Assembly: GCF_022810765.1 (NCBI RefSeq)
Contig: NZ_CP094494.1
Location: 3,286,001 to 3,350,000 of the forward strand
Direction of reading: 5' to 3'
DNA: 64,000 bases
Source: Winogradskyella sp. MH6
GTDB lineage: Bacteria > Bacteroidota > Bacteroidia > Flavobacteriales > Flavobacteriaceae
Within the stretch, counting starts at the first letter, position 1. Each line of letters opens with the position of its first letter. Made by a program: the position numbers and the translations under genes. This document shows, in pieces, positions 38,076 to 46,850 of the stretch. The notes beneath the pieces are model-generated. The model searched no databases. It was not told where the DNA came from and worked only from the letters and a program-made list of their open reading frames with translations.

Positions 38076-39158
38076 CTATCCTAAAACCGATTCTATAGTT
38101 TTAGCACGCTGAATTTTACCATTTACAGTCTCAACAAACTTATCAGTAATATAAATATGCTTTGGCACTTCAAATTTAGTAAGGTCTTTGATGTACTTTA
38201 TCCTATTTGCAATACTTTCAGCAGAATCCCTTGGATTTTCTACTATTAAAACAAGACGTTCCCCTAATGTTTCATCTTCTTCTCCAGCAACTATAAAACG
38301 CTCGTCTATAGCAGGATGTAATTTGTCTTCAATTTGTTCTGGAAATAATTTTACACCACCAGAATTAATGACATTATCATAACGCCCAAACAACTGAAAA
38401 CTGGTCTCTGATTTTAATTTTACAATATCATTTGTTGCCAAAGGCTCTCCTAATAAATTAGATGCATGTATAACCAAACACTGTCTCTCGTCTTGAGAAA
38501 AATTCACATTAGGTATAGCATTAAAATACTTCTCGCCTTTAGATACTTTTGATGCCAATTGTCTAACAGCAACATGAGTAACGGTCTCTGTCATTCCATA
38601 GGTTTCAAAAACTTTAGGACTGCAAGTTTTAATACGCTCTAATAATGGTTGTGTCACTTTAGATCCACCTACAATAATGGTTTTTATATTGTAAGTATAC
38701 TTTAACGTGTGCTTAAGCTGTAAAGGAATCATAGCACAAAAGTCGTAGTGTTTTTCATAATCGAAAATTGGATGTGCACTTGGTTCTACATGATCAAGCT
38801 CTAACCCTAAAATCATGGCTCTCACCAACATCATCTTACCTGCAATGTAATGGCTTGGTAAACAATCTATAGCTGTGTTGCCTGGCTCTAAACCAAAGAA
38901 ATCTCCAGTAGCAATGGCAGAATTTACCATGGCTTGTTTTTTGAGTTTTATCAGTTTTGGTTTACCTGTTGATCCAGACGTATTAACTTCTATATAATCT
39001 TTATCATTTAACCAATCGATTAAAAAGTTTCCTGTAGCCTTTTCGTAAGGTTCGCCTTCTTTTATAAGACTGTATGCTACTTCTTTTAAATCTTCGTGGT
39101 CGTAGTGCAGACCGTTTAGTTTAAATCTATTATGAACTTTATCGTATTTTGGTGCCAT
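38076..39158 (-). CDS. menE: o-succinylbenzoate-CoA ligase (AMP-binding)
   Basis: 360 residues. It activates o-succinylbenzoate with CoA in menaquinone synthesis. The P-loop TSGSTGKPKLIKL (about residues 59-71) and ETYGMTETVTHVA are the acyl-adenylate signatures; GRYDNVINSGGVKLFPEQIE and NGKIQRAKTIE form the C-terminal domain with the catalytic Lys. It is shorter than E. coli MenE (451 residues), as is usual in Bacteroidetes. The identity is supported by menC two genes away. Overlaps the CPBP gene by one base. Confidence 0.9.
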   Translation of the reverse strand: MAPKYDKVHNRFKLNGLHYDHEDLKEVAYSLIKEGEPYEKATGNFLIDWLNDKDYIEVNTSGSTGKPKLIKLKKQAMVNSAIATGDFFGLEPGNTAIDCLPSHYIAGKMMLVRAMILGLELDHVEPSAHPIFDYEKHYDFCAMIPLQLKHTLKYTYNIKTIIVGGSKVTQPLLERIKTCSPKVFETYGMTETVTHVAVRQLASKVSKGEKYFNAIPNVNFSQDERQCLVIHASNLLGEPLATNDIVKLKSETSFQLFGRYDNVINSGGVKLFPEQIEDKLHPAIDERFIVAGEEDETLGERLVLIVENPRDSAESIANRIKYIKDLTKFEVPKHIYITDKFVETVNGKIQRAKTIESVLG

Positions 39159-40102
39159 TATTCTCCTATAATTTTATAATCTTCTTTTGGTGGTTCGTAT
39201 ACCTTACCAAACAAACGTTCTTGCCAGTTTTTCCAACCATATTTCTTAGATAAAATTAGCAACATAATTGGATAAACAACCAATACTGGTATTAAAATTT
39301 CGCCAACAATACTCATTGATGGCTCAGCAGTACTTTTAAAGATGGCATCGGTTTGTAATGCTGTCCAATCTGCTGTAACCAAAAGAGATGCAAGCAAGTT
39401 GTTTCCTAGATGGAACCCTAAGGCAAGTTCTAATCCGTCATCCATTAAAGTCATAATACCTAATAACAAACCTGTACCTATGTAAAATATCATCATTTTC
39501 CAAAAACCAACATTAGTAACTTCTGGGTTTGCACTATGAGCTATACCAAACAAAACCGAAGTAAGGATTAATGGAAACCATTTATTTTTTACATAAACAC
39601 CAATATACTGCATAAAATAACCTCTAAACAGGTATTCTTCTAATCCTATCTGAAAAGGAAAAAGAACAATACTTACTAAAAATAAAATTGAAAACTTCTT
39701 AAAGTCAAATTGATAAACAATCTCTGAAGCATCAATGTTATAGCCTACAATGAATGATACTATTGTAAAAACAGCAATCATCATAAAAGCAAAAAATACC
39801 CTACCATAATCAACTTTGCGTCTAGTTGTAGTTAAGGATAAAATACTACGTTGGTGAACATATTTTACCAACACAAACAATAGACCCAATAAAAATGCAA
39901 AAGGTATAAGATTAATTGCTAGATTGAGACTAGATGGTATATCCTTCATCATTTCATAAGCAGCCTCCATTTCTGAAGGATCTGTTATTAAATAAAACAC
40001 AAAGTTTAGCAAGAAGATACCTGCAACCAATACTGTAGTTAGGATAAACATCCAGATTTCTCGTTGACCTTTATAGGCTTGTTGTATGTAATTAAGTCTC
40101 AT
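39158..40102 (-). CDS. CPBP-family intramembrane metalloprotease
   Basis: 314 residues with about seven to eight transmembrane helices. The CPBP/CAAX motifs are present: Glu155-Glu156 in GLEEYLFRG, FGIAH in VLFGIAHSANPE, and FHLGNN near the C-terminus. Relatives remove or process prenylated peptides or bacteriocins; a link to the men genes on both sides is unproven. Overlaps menC by four bases (ATGA-type) and menE by one, so the three are translationally coupled. Confidence 0.85.
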   Translation of the reverse strand: MRLNYIQQAYKGQREIWMFILTTVLVAGIFLLNFVFYLITDPSEMEAAYEMMKDIPSSLNLAINLIPFAFLLGLLFVLVKYVHQRSILSLTTTRRKVDYGRVFFAFMMIAVFTIVSFIVGYNIDASEIVYQFDFKKFSILFLVSIVLFPFQIGLEEYLFRGYFMQYIGVYVKNKWFPLILTSVLFGIAHSANPEVTNVGFWKMMIFYIGTGLLLGIMTLMDDGLELALGFHLGNNLLASLLVTADWTALQTDAIFKSTAEPSMSIVGEILIPVLVVYPIMLLILSKKYGWKNWQERLFGKVYEPPKEDYKIIGE

Positions 40103-41133
40103 ATTTTAAATTTCCAATCTTTGTTTAAATCGTATTGCAAAGTACCATTTTTTACGGTTAATGGTGAAGCAAAATTATTAGTATATAAACTTCCTGTTCC
40201 TAGCCCTTGAGGCATCGTATTTTTTAATGTATAAGTCCATTGTGCTATGGCGTTTAAGCCTATATTACTTTCTAGCGCACTAGTTATCCACCATTTTATA
40301 TTTAAATCTTCGGCAATATTTATCCATTGTTGACTTCCGTTAAAACCACCAACAAGACTTGGCTTTAAGATGATATATTGTGGTTTTATAGTTTGAAGCA
40401 CCTGTAGTTTATTTTCTTTTGAAAACACACCTATTAATTCTTCATCTAAAGCAATTGGTAATGGTGTAGTTTCGCAAAGGCTTGCCATCTCCTCAAACTG
40501 CTTTGGTTTAATGGGTTGTTCTATGGAATGTAATTGATATTCCGAAAGACGCTTCAATTTTTCGAGAGCTTCTTTAGGAGAAAATGCTCCATTAGCATCT
40601 ACACGCAATTCTATATCTGAAATTGAAAACTCTTTTCGTATAGACTTTAGAATATCAAGCTCGGTTTGAAAATCTATAGCACCAATTTTTAGTTTTATAC
40701 AGTCAAATCCAGCTTCAATTTTTTCCTTTACTTGCTTACGCATAAAGACTTCGTTTCCCATCCAAACCAATCCATTAATCGGAATAGTATCTTGCCCTTT
40801 AGTAAATTTAGATGGAAAAAGGTTGAATTTAGATGCGCTTTCTAAAGATTTAAAAGCTGTTTCTAATCCAAATTGAATACTTGGATATTCTATTAGCTCC
40901 TTTAACAAAAACTCTAAACCAAGATGAACATTATTACAAACCCATTTTAGTTTGTCTTCATAATCTGGTTTATCATCTATACTCAAACCTCTTAAAATGC
41001 CACACTCACCTATTCCTGTTTTACCCTCTTCTTTGAGAAGAATAAACCAGGTTTCTTTGGTTGTCATAACACCTCTAGACGTACCGCTTGGTCGCTTAAA
41101 ATTGAGAGTATACTTATGGTAAGTGGCTATCAT
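40099..41133 (-). CDS. menC: o-succinylbenzoate synthase
   Basis: 344 residues, enolase superfamily. It dehydrates SHCHC to o-succinylbenzoate. The catalytic lysines are in CIKLKIG (Lys147-X-Lys149), metal ligands in RVDANGAF (Asp179), SIEQPIKP (Glu205) and ALDEEL, and the second lysine is in ILKPSLVGG. The order menC, CPBP, menE with overlaps marks one operon. Divergent overlap of coding start with the sterol-desaturase gene is avoided if the latter begins at 41194. Confidence 0.93.
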   Translation of the reverse strand: MIATYHKYTLNFKRPSGTSRGVMTTKETWFILLKEEGKTGIGECGILRGLSIDDKPDYEDKLKWVCNNVHLGLEFLLKELIEYPSIQFGLETAFKSLESASKFNLFPSKFTKGQDTIPINGLVWMGNEVFMRKQVKEKIEAGFDCIKLKIGAIDFQTELDILKSIRKEFSISDIELRVDANGAFSPKEALEKLKRLSEYQLHSIEQPIKPKQFEEMASLCETTPLPIALDEELIGVFSKENKLQVLQTIKPQYIILKPSLVGGFNGSQQWINIAEDLNIKWWITSALESNIGLNAIAQWTYTLKNTMPQGLGTGSLYTNNFASPLTVKNGTLQYDLNKDWKFKI

Positions 41134-41193
41134 AATTCAATAGCAAAAGTAGTTAAATATTTTCGTATTTTAGAAGCTCAAATACACCTACAA

Positions 41194-42093
41194 ATGCCAG
41201 ATTTTCCAAATATTATTCTTTATGCAATACCTTTTTTCATTTTAGCTATGTTGCTAGAATTATATGTTACTACAAGAGAACAATTAAAGCACGTAAAAGG
41301 TTATGAACCAAAGGATGCTTTCTCATCTATAGCAATGGGTTTGGGTAATGTAATCTTAGGATTTGCGAGTAAAGTGTTAGTCTTATTGGCTTTAACTTGG
41401 GTTTATGAAAACTTTAGATTGTTTACAATTCCGGTAGCATGGTGGTCTTTTGTTCTACTATTTTTTGCAGACGACTTGGCATATTATTGGTTTCATAGAA
41501 TTTCGCATGAGTGTCGCTTGTTTTGGGCATCTCACGTGGTACACCATTCATCTCAACACTACAATTTAAGCACAGCATTACGACAAACTTGGTCTGGTGG
41601 TTTTTATTCGTTCATTTTTTGGCTGTGGTTACCGCTTTTAGGATTTCATCCTGCCATGATATTATTACAAATGTCCATTAGTTTATTATATCAGTTTTGG
41701 ATTCATACCGAAGCCATAGATAAAATGCCACGTTGGTTTGAAGCCATATTTAATACACCTTCGCATCACAGAGTGCATCATGGTAGTAACCCGATTTATT
41801 TAGACCGAAATCATGCTGGAATATTGATTATTTGGGATAAACTCTTCGGAACATTTCAACCAGAGTTAGATGACGAAAAGGTAAAATATGGACTTGTAAC
41901 TAACATCAACACTTATAATCCTGTTAAGATTGCTTTTATTGAGTGGTGGAACATGCTAAAAGACACATTTACCGGAAAAAAATCTTTAAAAGATCGTTTT
42001 CAATATTTGATAAAACCACCAGGTTGGAAACACGATGGCACTGGTAAGCTAAGTGATGATTTACGTGAAGAATGGTTGAACTCCAAGAAATAA
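41194..42093 (+). CDS. sterol desaturase / fatty acid hydroxylase-family membrane protein
   Basis: 299 residues from the ATG at 41194. An earlier ATG at 41116 would overlap the start of menC by 18 bases; its added 26 residues lack family character, so the inner start is chosen. Several transmembrane segments and the three His clusters of the diiron family: HRISHE, HVVHH and HHRVHH. It hydroxylates or desaturates a lipid with O2; the lipid is unknown. Followed after three bases by an SDR gene. Confidence 0.88.
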   Translation: MPDFPNIILYAIPFFILAMLLELYVTTREQLKHVKGYEPKDAFSSIAMGLGNVILGFASKVLVLLALTWVYENFRLFTIPVAWWSFVLLFFADDLAYYWFHRISHECRLFWASHVVHHSSQHYNLSTALRQTWSGGFYSFIFWLWLPLLGFHPAMILLQMSISLLYQFWIHTEAIDKMPRWFEAIFNTPSHHRVHHGSNPIYLDRNHAGILIIWDKLFGTFQPELDDEKVKYGLVTNINTYNPVKIAFIEWWNMLKDTFTGKKSLKDRFQYLIKPPGWKHDGTGKLSDDLREEWLNSKK

Positions 42094-42096
42094 AAC

Positions 42097-42888
42097 ATGA
42101 CATTTGACAATAAAGTTTTTTGGATAACAGGAGCTTCGAGTGGTATTGGCAAAGCCTTAGTATTGGAATTGTCAAAACAAAATTGCAAACTCATAATATC
42201 ATCTCGAAGAGAAACAGTTTTAAACACCGTTAAAAACGAATGTCAACAACCTGAACATATCAAAGTCCTCCCTTTAGATTTAGCAGATTATAAAACCATG
42301 CCAACCATAATAGAAAAAGCTATTTCATTGTTTGGCAACGTTGATATTCTCATCAACAATGGTGGCATTAGTCAGCGCTCTTTAATCATAGATACAGATA
42401 TCGAAGTAGACAAAAAACTTATGGATATTGATTATTTAGGTACAGTAGCTCTGTCTAAAGCCTTACTTCCACATTTTATTGCCAATCAATCTGGTCATTT
42501 TGTTACTGTTACTAGTTTAATGGGCAAATTCAGCTCGCCTTATCGCTCTGCTTATTGCGGTGCAAAACATGCACTCCATGGCTTTTTTGATGCCTTAAGA
42601 TTAGAGCACGATAAAGACAACATAAAAGTGACCATGATTTGCCCTGGTTTTGTAAATACTAACGTTGCGCGCAATGCATTGACAGGTGATGGCTCTACCC
42701 AAAACGAACAAGATACAGCAACAGAAAACGGCTTAGATGTTGATGTTTTTGCCAAACGGATGCTAAAAGCCATTAAAAAACAAAAGTTTGAAGTATATAT
42801 TGGTAAAGGCGAAACCAAAGGTGTTTACCTGAAACGCTTTTTTCCTAAGTTATTGCATAAAGTTGTTTTGAGAAGTCAAGTACGGTAA
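42097..42888 (+). CDS. short-chain dehydrogenase/reductase
   Basis: 263 residues. NAD(P)-binding TGASSGIGKAL (residues 11-21), NNGGIS, catalytic Ser in TVTSLMGKF and YxxxK in AYCGAKHALHG (near 153). A C-terminal extension with SSRRE-like NADP preference (ISSRRE) and KVVLRSQVR. It is likely co-transcribed with the desaturase-like gene and may reduce its lipid product; substrate unknown. Confidence 0.9.
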   Translation: MTFDNKVFWITGASSGIGKALVLELSKQNCKLIISSRRETVLNTVKNECQQPEHIKVLPLDLADYKTMPTIIEKAISLFGNVDILINNGGISQRSLIIDTDIEVDKKLMDIDYLGTVALSKALLPHFIANQSGHFVTVTSLMGKFSSPYRSAYCGAKHALHGFFDALRLEHDKDNIKVTMICPGFVNTNVARNALTGDGSTQNEQDTATENGLDVDVFAKRMLKAIKKQKFEVYIGKGETKGVYLKRFFPKLLHKVVLRSQVR

Positions 42889-42893
42889 GTCCT

Positions 42894-43490
42894 TTAGTCT
42901 TCATTAATATCTATTTCGCAGGCATTAGCTTTGAATTTTATAGCTGCTAATGTTTCCCAAATATCGAAATCGAAATCACTTGGAGAAAACCGAAACAGCA
43001 ATAATGTTTTATCCTTTTCTAAACACTTGTAATAATTAGCTGAAACATTTAAAGTCATCATATCTTTTGAATGAAACGCATTATAAAGACGAATTTTTCC
43101 TTTAAAACTGTTTTCTCCGTCTTTTAAAAATAGTGCAATAGATTCAGGAACTTTAAAATTTTGATCCTTGTTGACAACGGTCATTAAGCCATCAAAATAC
43201 AATTGCAAATCTTGCTCTAAGGTGCTTTCATTTACTCCAATATTTCCTTCTATACTCCAAGCAAAGGCATAAGACCAATACTCTATACTATCTTGATTAG
43301 ACCATTCTTTTGGAAAATAGGCTTCTTCAAATCCTTTATAGTTAATCTCTCGGGCAAAATGAATTGGAAATTCAAAGACTTCTTTTGCCCACAAACTATC
43401 AACCTCTAAAAGATTTTCTGATTTGTTTATTTGAGCAACACCAAATAAAAAACAAAACACAAACACTATTGACAATGAAATTCTTTTCAT
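42894..43490 (-). CDS. secreted protein of unknown function
   Basis: 198 residues. Signal peptide (KRISLSIVFVFCFLFGVAQ), then a mixed alpha/beta body with no family recognised; contains YWSYAFAWSIEG and FYDGLMTVVNKDQ-like segments. Last of three minus-strand genes (with YceI and the S41 peptidase) that share spacing of four and 12 bases, so the set is an operon and probably acts in the periplasm or at the outer membrane. Confidence 0.72.
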   Translation of the reverse strand: MKRISLSIVFVFCFLFGVAQINKSENLLEVDSLWAKEVFEFPIHFAREINYKGFEEAYFPKEWSNQDSIEYWSYAFAWSIEGNIGVNESTLEQDLQLYFDGLMTVVNKDQNFKVPESIALFLKDGENSFKGKIRLYNAFHSKDMMTLNVSANYYKCLEKDKTLLLFRFSPSDFDFDIWETLAAIKFKANACEIDINED

Positions 43491-43493
43491 ATT

Positions 43494-44144
43494 CTAATGG
43501 TTAAAATGCACTTCGACCTCAAGTTCTACAGCATCGGAAATCGCATAATCTTTAACTTTTGCTACTCCCTTTGAGCTGTAGGTTATCCCAAATTCTGTTC
43601 TGTCTATTTTAAATTTAGTGGAAAGCTTCTGTTCATTTGGATAATATTCTACATTGAATAAAGTTACTGGCTTTGTAACATTTTTAATAGTTAGGTTTGC
43701 ATCTATTTTAAGCCTATTATCATTAACCTTTTCAAAGCTTGTAAACTCTAATTTAGACTCTGGAAATTTTTCAACATCAAAAAAGTCATCATTCTTTAAG
43801 TGGTTTACCAAATCTTCACTATAATCTCCATCTGTATTAACAATAGTAGTCATATCTACAACAAAACTACCGTCTTTAATTTCATTATTTTCAAACTCTA
43901 GGGAACCTGCTTTAAAATCTACCGTTCCAAAGTGGTTTCCAAAGCTAAAAAGCATAGAACCTTTCCACTTTACAACACTCTTCTCTAAATTAATTGCAAT
44001 CTTTCCTTCTAAATTTGCTGTACTTTTTTCTGGAATTTCTTCTTTTGACACCAATAAATTCTCGCTGTTTGTGTTTGCTTCTTTCTTACAACCAGTAAAA
44101 ATGCAAACTGCCATAAAGATTAATAGAATAATTGTTCGTTTCAT
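43494..44144 (-). CDS. YceI-family lipoprotein
   Basis: 216 residues. Signal peptide II with lipobox IFTGC. The mature part has the YceI lipocalin-like beta-barrel: WKGSMLFSFGNHFGTVDFKA, FPESKLEFTSFEKV and TEFGITYSS. YceI proteins bind long-chain isoprenoids such as polyprenols or quinones. In this position, near menaquinone genes, binding of an isoprenoid is a reasonable but unproven idea. Twelve bases from the S41 gene and three from the unknown secreted gene. Confidence 0.88.
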   Translation of the reverse strand: MKRTIILLIFMAVCIFTGCKKEANTNSENLLVSKEEIPEKSTANLEGKIAINLEKSVVKWKGSMLFSFGNHFGTVDFKAGSLEFENNEIKDGSFVVDMTTIVNTDGDYSEDLVNHLKNDDFFDVEKFPESKLEFTSFEKVNDNRLKIDANLTIKNVTKPVTLFNVEYYPNEQKLSTKFKIDRTEFGITYSSKGVAKVKDYAISDAVELEVEVHFNH

Positions 44145-44156
44145 AATTGATTTATT

Positions 44157-45899
44157 TTATTGATTTTGAATAAGTTTAAAAGTAAATTCCTTGACAGAAT
44201 CTTGATTATTGAGATAATCGTTTATAGGTTGTATTACTTCATAATCTGGAAGTATACCTTTACTATCATCTAGTCCCTTAACAGCTACTTGAGATGTCGT
44301 ATTTGCTGCGTAATATTGATACTTTGTATACTTTAATCTTAAAACTGTTTGGCCAGCCGTACAAAAGTGATTAGATCCTAATTCTTCGCCTATAACAGTA
44401 CCAAGATTGTGGTACTTTGTCATTGCCATAAAGTGACCTGTAGTAGAATTGCCATTACCATCAATTAAAAAATAGAGTTTCCCTTTGTAAGTTTTCTTAA
44501 AGGGTTGATGCATAATTTCTTCTGTTTCTGCATCTATATTTAAGAAGTAAGCAAATGGTTTGCCTATTAAATATTTTAGTAAGTGAATACTTGATTCTGC
44601 TGAGCCTCCTCCATTAAAACGCAAGTCTATAATAAGGTTTTCAGTCTTATTTTGGTTTATTTTTTGAAAACTATCATCAATAAAATTTTCAAACTCGCTA
44701 AGGTTATTCCAAGGATAATAATTAAAGCTCGAAATGGTTAATACAGCGATTTTATCATACTCAAAATCGAGACATAAATTATCTGGACAAGGTTTGGCAA
44801 AAGGTTCTTTAAAGCTTGGATAAGCATCTAAAGCGTTCAAGATAATTGGTGTTTTTTGTTCTTTTATTTGAATTGAGAAGCGTTTTGGAAAATTCAACGC
44901 ATACGGAATCATGGCTGTTGCCCAATAATTAAATTTATGACGTTTATAAGTCTCTATATGACCTTGAGACGGAATATGTTTGTAAATTTCTGAAACAATA
45001 TCCTCAACTGGCAATCCGTTAATTTTAGTGATTTCATCTTTTACGGCAACCTTATTGGCATTGGTACAACCATCAATGACATACAGTCGTTCGTTAATCC
45101 ACCTTACATCTAAAGGAAACAACAATTGTATTGGCATAGCATCCCAATCTTGCGAGAAATTGTTAGATGTATGCGAACAGTTGATACTTGAAATAATCTC
45201 ACGACAATACCAAGAAAACTCAGCATAGGTTGTATTTTCGTTTATGGCAGCTTTCTTTTCGTTTACCGTTTTCCAAAAATTGGCTTTAGAAATAAATTTT
45301 AATGCATTGGGATGAACCTCTAATAACTTATTAGCCAATTGATCTAAATCGGCTTTGTAATCTTCAACAGGAAATATTTTTGCAAATTTTTCTGAAGGAT
45401 TTATTGGTTTTTTATTCGGAAAATTAATGCGAGCTATCATATCCTCAGCATTAAAGTTATCTGGATTCATTGCTAAGGATTTTTTATAATTTTTAATGGC
45501 TAAATCCATTTCACCCAGATTGAAATATGCTTCACCCAAACTATCGTAAGCGTTATACCAATCAGGAAATTGCTCTACAATCAACTTAAAAACCTCTAAA
45601 GCTTCACCTGGTTTATTGTCCCAAAGCAATCCGTAACCATACATTGTAATTTCGTCCTTGTTTTCAAAATTGTAGGCATCTGCTTCATTACGTTTTAGAG
45701 TTCTGTATAGTTCTATTCTTTCATTAATCGTTAGATCTGCATTCTCTTTTAAAACTAGACTTATCGACTGCTGAGATATATTATTATTTTGAATTTGAAC
45801 ATCATTAGATAAGACATCATTTTTTGAGTTCTTACACCCAAGAAGAAACATTAATAATAAGATGATAAGACATTTTTTCATTTCTAAGATTTTATCCAA
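44157..45899 (-). CDS. S41-family peptidase lipoprotein with TPR
   Basis: 580 residues. Lipoprotein signal with lipobox LLGC. Residues about 85-160 are TPR-like (YNAYDSLGEAYFNLGEMDLA, NYKKSLAMNPDNFNAEDMIA). The C-terminal half is an S41 tail-processing-protease fold: NLIIDLRFNGGGSAESSIHL, then DGNGNSTTGHFMAMT where the nucleophile Ser is expected. The Ser is in NSTTG instead of the common SSAE form. Functions of this type cut or bind protein C-termini; activity is uncertain. First gene of the operon facing the wHTH regulator. Confidence 0.85.
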   Translation of the reverse strand: MDKILEMKKCLIILLLMFLLGCKNSKNDVLSNDVQIQNNNISQQSISLVLKENADLTINERIELYRTLKRNEADAYNFENKDEITMYGYGLLWDNKPGEALEVFKLIVEQFPDWYNAYDSLGEAYFNLGEMDLAIKNYKKSLAMNPDNFNAEDMIARINFPNKKPINPSEKFAKIFPVEDYKADLDQLANKLLEVHPNALKFISKANFWKTVNEKKAAINENTTYAEFSWYCREIISSINCSHTSNNFSQDWDAMPIQLLFPLDVRWINERLYVIDGCTNANKVAVKDEITKINGLPVEDIVSEIYKHIPSQGHIETYKRHKFNYWATAMIPYALNFPKRFSIQIKEQKTPIILNALDAYPSFKEPFAKPCPDNLCLDFEYDKIAVLTISSFNYYPWNNLSEFENFIDDSFQKINQNKTENLIIDLRFNGGGSAESSIHLLKYLIGKPFAYFLNIDAETEEIMHQPFKKTYKGKLYFLIDGNGNSTTGHFMAMTKYHNLGTVIGEELGSNHFCTAGQTVLRLKYTKYQYYAANTTSQVAVKGLDDSKGILPDYEVIQPINDYLNNQDSVKEFTFKLIQNQ

Positions 45900-45921
45900 A
45901 ACTAGATTGTTAGCGCTCAGA

Positions 45922-45968
45922 AAGTGTCAAAAAAGTGTAAAAGAAATGTGAAGTCTTGTAAAAAGTGT
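45922..45968. promoter_or_regulatory. direct repeats AAGTGT with 11-base phasing, candidate regulator site
   Basis: In the 95-base gap between the S41 gene and the wHTH regulator, AAGTGT occurs at 45922-45927, 45933-45938 and 45963-45968, with a variant AATGTG at 45945-45950. The first two are 11 bases apart, one helical turn, which is how OmpR-type winged-helix regulators bind tandem half-sites. The regulator next door is of that class. Confidence 0.5.
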
Positions 45969-45994
45969 TTAAAATGCTGTTCTTTACATAGCTT

Positions 45995-46840
45995 ATGAAA
46001 AAACACTGTCGCTTTAATCTATTATTAGTAGTTGCAATTGTGCTAACCTCTTGTGCTTCTAAAATGCAAGAGACTAATTCTGATACAGTAAAAGTAGCTG
46101 TTAGAGCTGTCGGTCATGAGCTACTATTGTTACAAAATGATTCTACTTCTTTGGTTTTACCTATTGAAGAAATTGACACAGGGACTTATAAACTTCAATT
46201 TCAAAATGAATTGTCTATTGAGCCTGGATTTTTAGTAGATGCTATAACTCGAAACTTTAAAACTGCTGAGTTACCTTCAAATTACATTATTGAAGTTGTA
46301 CAGTGTAGCGATGACCAAATTGCTTATAGCTATCAAATGAAGCGCAAAAAGGATAGTGAAATTGTTCCTTGTGGCAGTCGGGTTTTACCAAAATCGTGTT
46401 ATTTACTATTGGTGAAATTTCAAAATAATGATGAAACTATTGTATCGTTTTGGATTCCTATTGCTTTACTACTCATTTTAATTTTGATAGTTCTATTCAT
46501 TTTAAAACGAAGAACCGTTTTAAAACCTAAAGAACACAACGATGACAGAATAAAGTTAGGAGGTTTTATTTTTTACCCAGAACAGCATAAGCTCGTAAAA
46601 CAAGCCGTGGAAATAAGTCTCTCTAAAAAAGAATGTGAAATCCTTGAAATCTTCTCTGAAAAGCCTAATGAAATTATCTCCAGAGAAGAACTCACAAAAC
46701 GTATTTGGGAAGATAATGGTGTTGTGGTAGGTAGAAGCTTAGATACTTACATCTCTAAACTTCGTAAAAAACTACAAGACGACCCTAATATTAAGCTAAC
46801 CAACGTACATGGTATTGGGTATAAGTTGGAAGTATCCTAG
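45995..46840 (+). CDS. membrane-anchored winged-helix (OmpR-type) transcription factor with periplasmic domain
   Basis: 281 residues. An N-terminal signal with lipobox LTSC (Cys20), a periplasmic domain (about 21-148) with three cysteines (104, 126, 135), one transmembrane helix (about 149-170, IVSFWIPIALLLILILIVLF), then a cytoplasmic OmpR/PhoB-type winged helix (about 190-281; SLSKKECEILEIFSEKPNEI, ISKLRKKLQDDP, VHGIGYKLEV). No receiver domain or Asp phosphorylation site. So the DNA-binding part is at the C-terminus, inverse of ToxR. Divergent from the S41/YceI operon, which it probably controls. If truly lipidated, the N-terminus stays on the outer leaflet. Confidence 0.88.
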   Translation: MKKHCRFNLLLVVAIVLTSCASKMQETNSDTVKVAVRAVGHELLLLQNDSTSLVLPIEEIDTGTYKLQFQNELSIEPGFLVDAITRNFKTAELPSNYIIEVVQCSDDQIAYSYQMKRKKDSEIVPCGSRVLPKSCYLLLVKFQNNDETIVSFWIPIALLLILILIVLFILKRRTVLKPKEHNDDRIKLGGFIFYPEQHKLVKQAVEISLSKKECEILEIFSEKPNEIISREELTKRIWEDNGVVVGRSLDTYISKLRKKLQDDPNIKLTNVHGIGYKLEVS

Positions 46841-46850
46841 AACAACTTTT

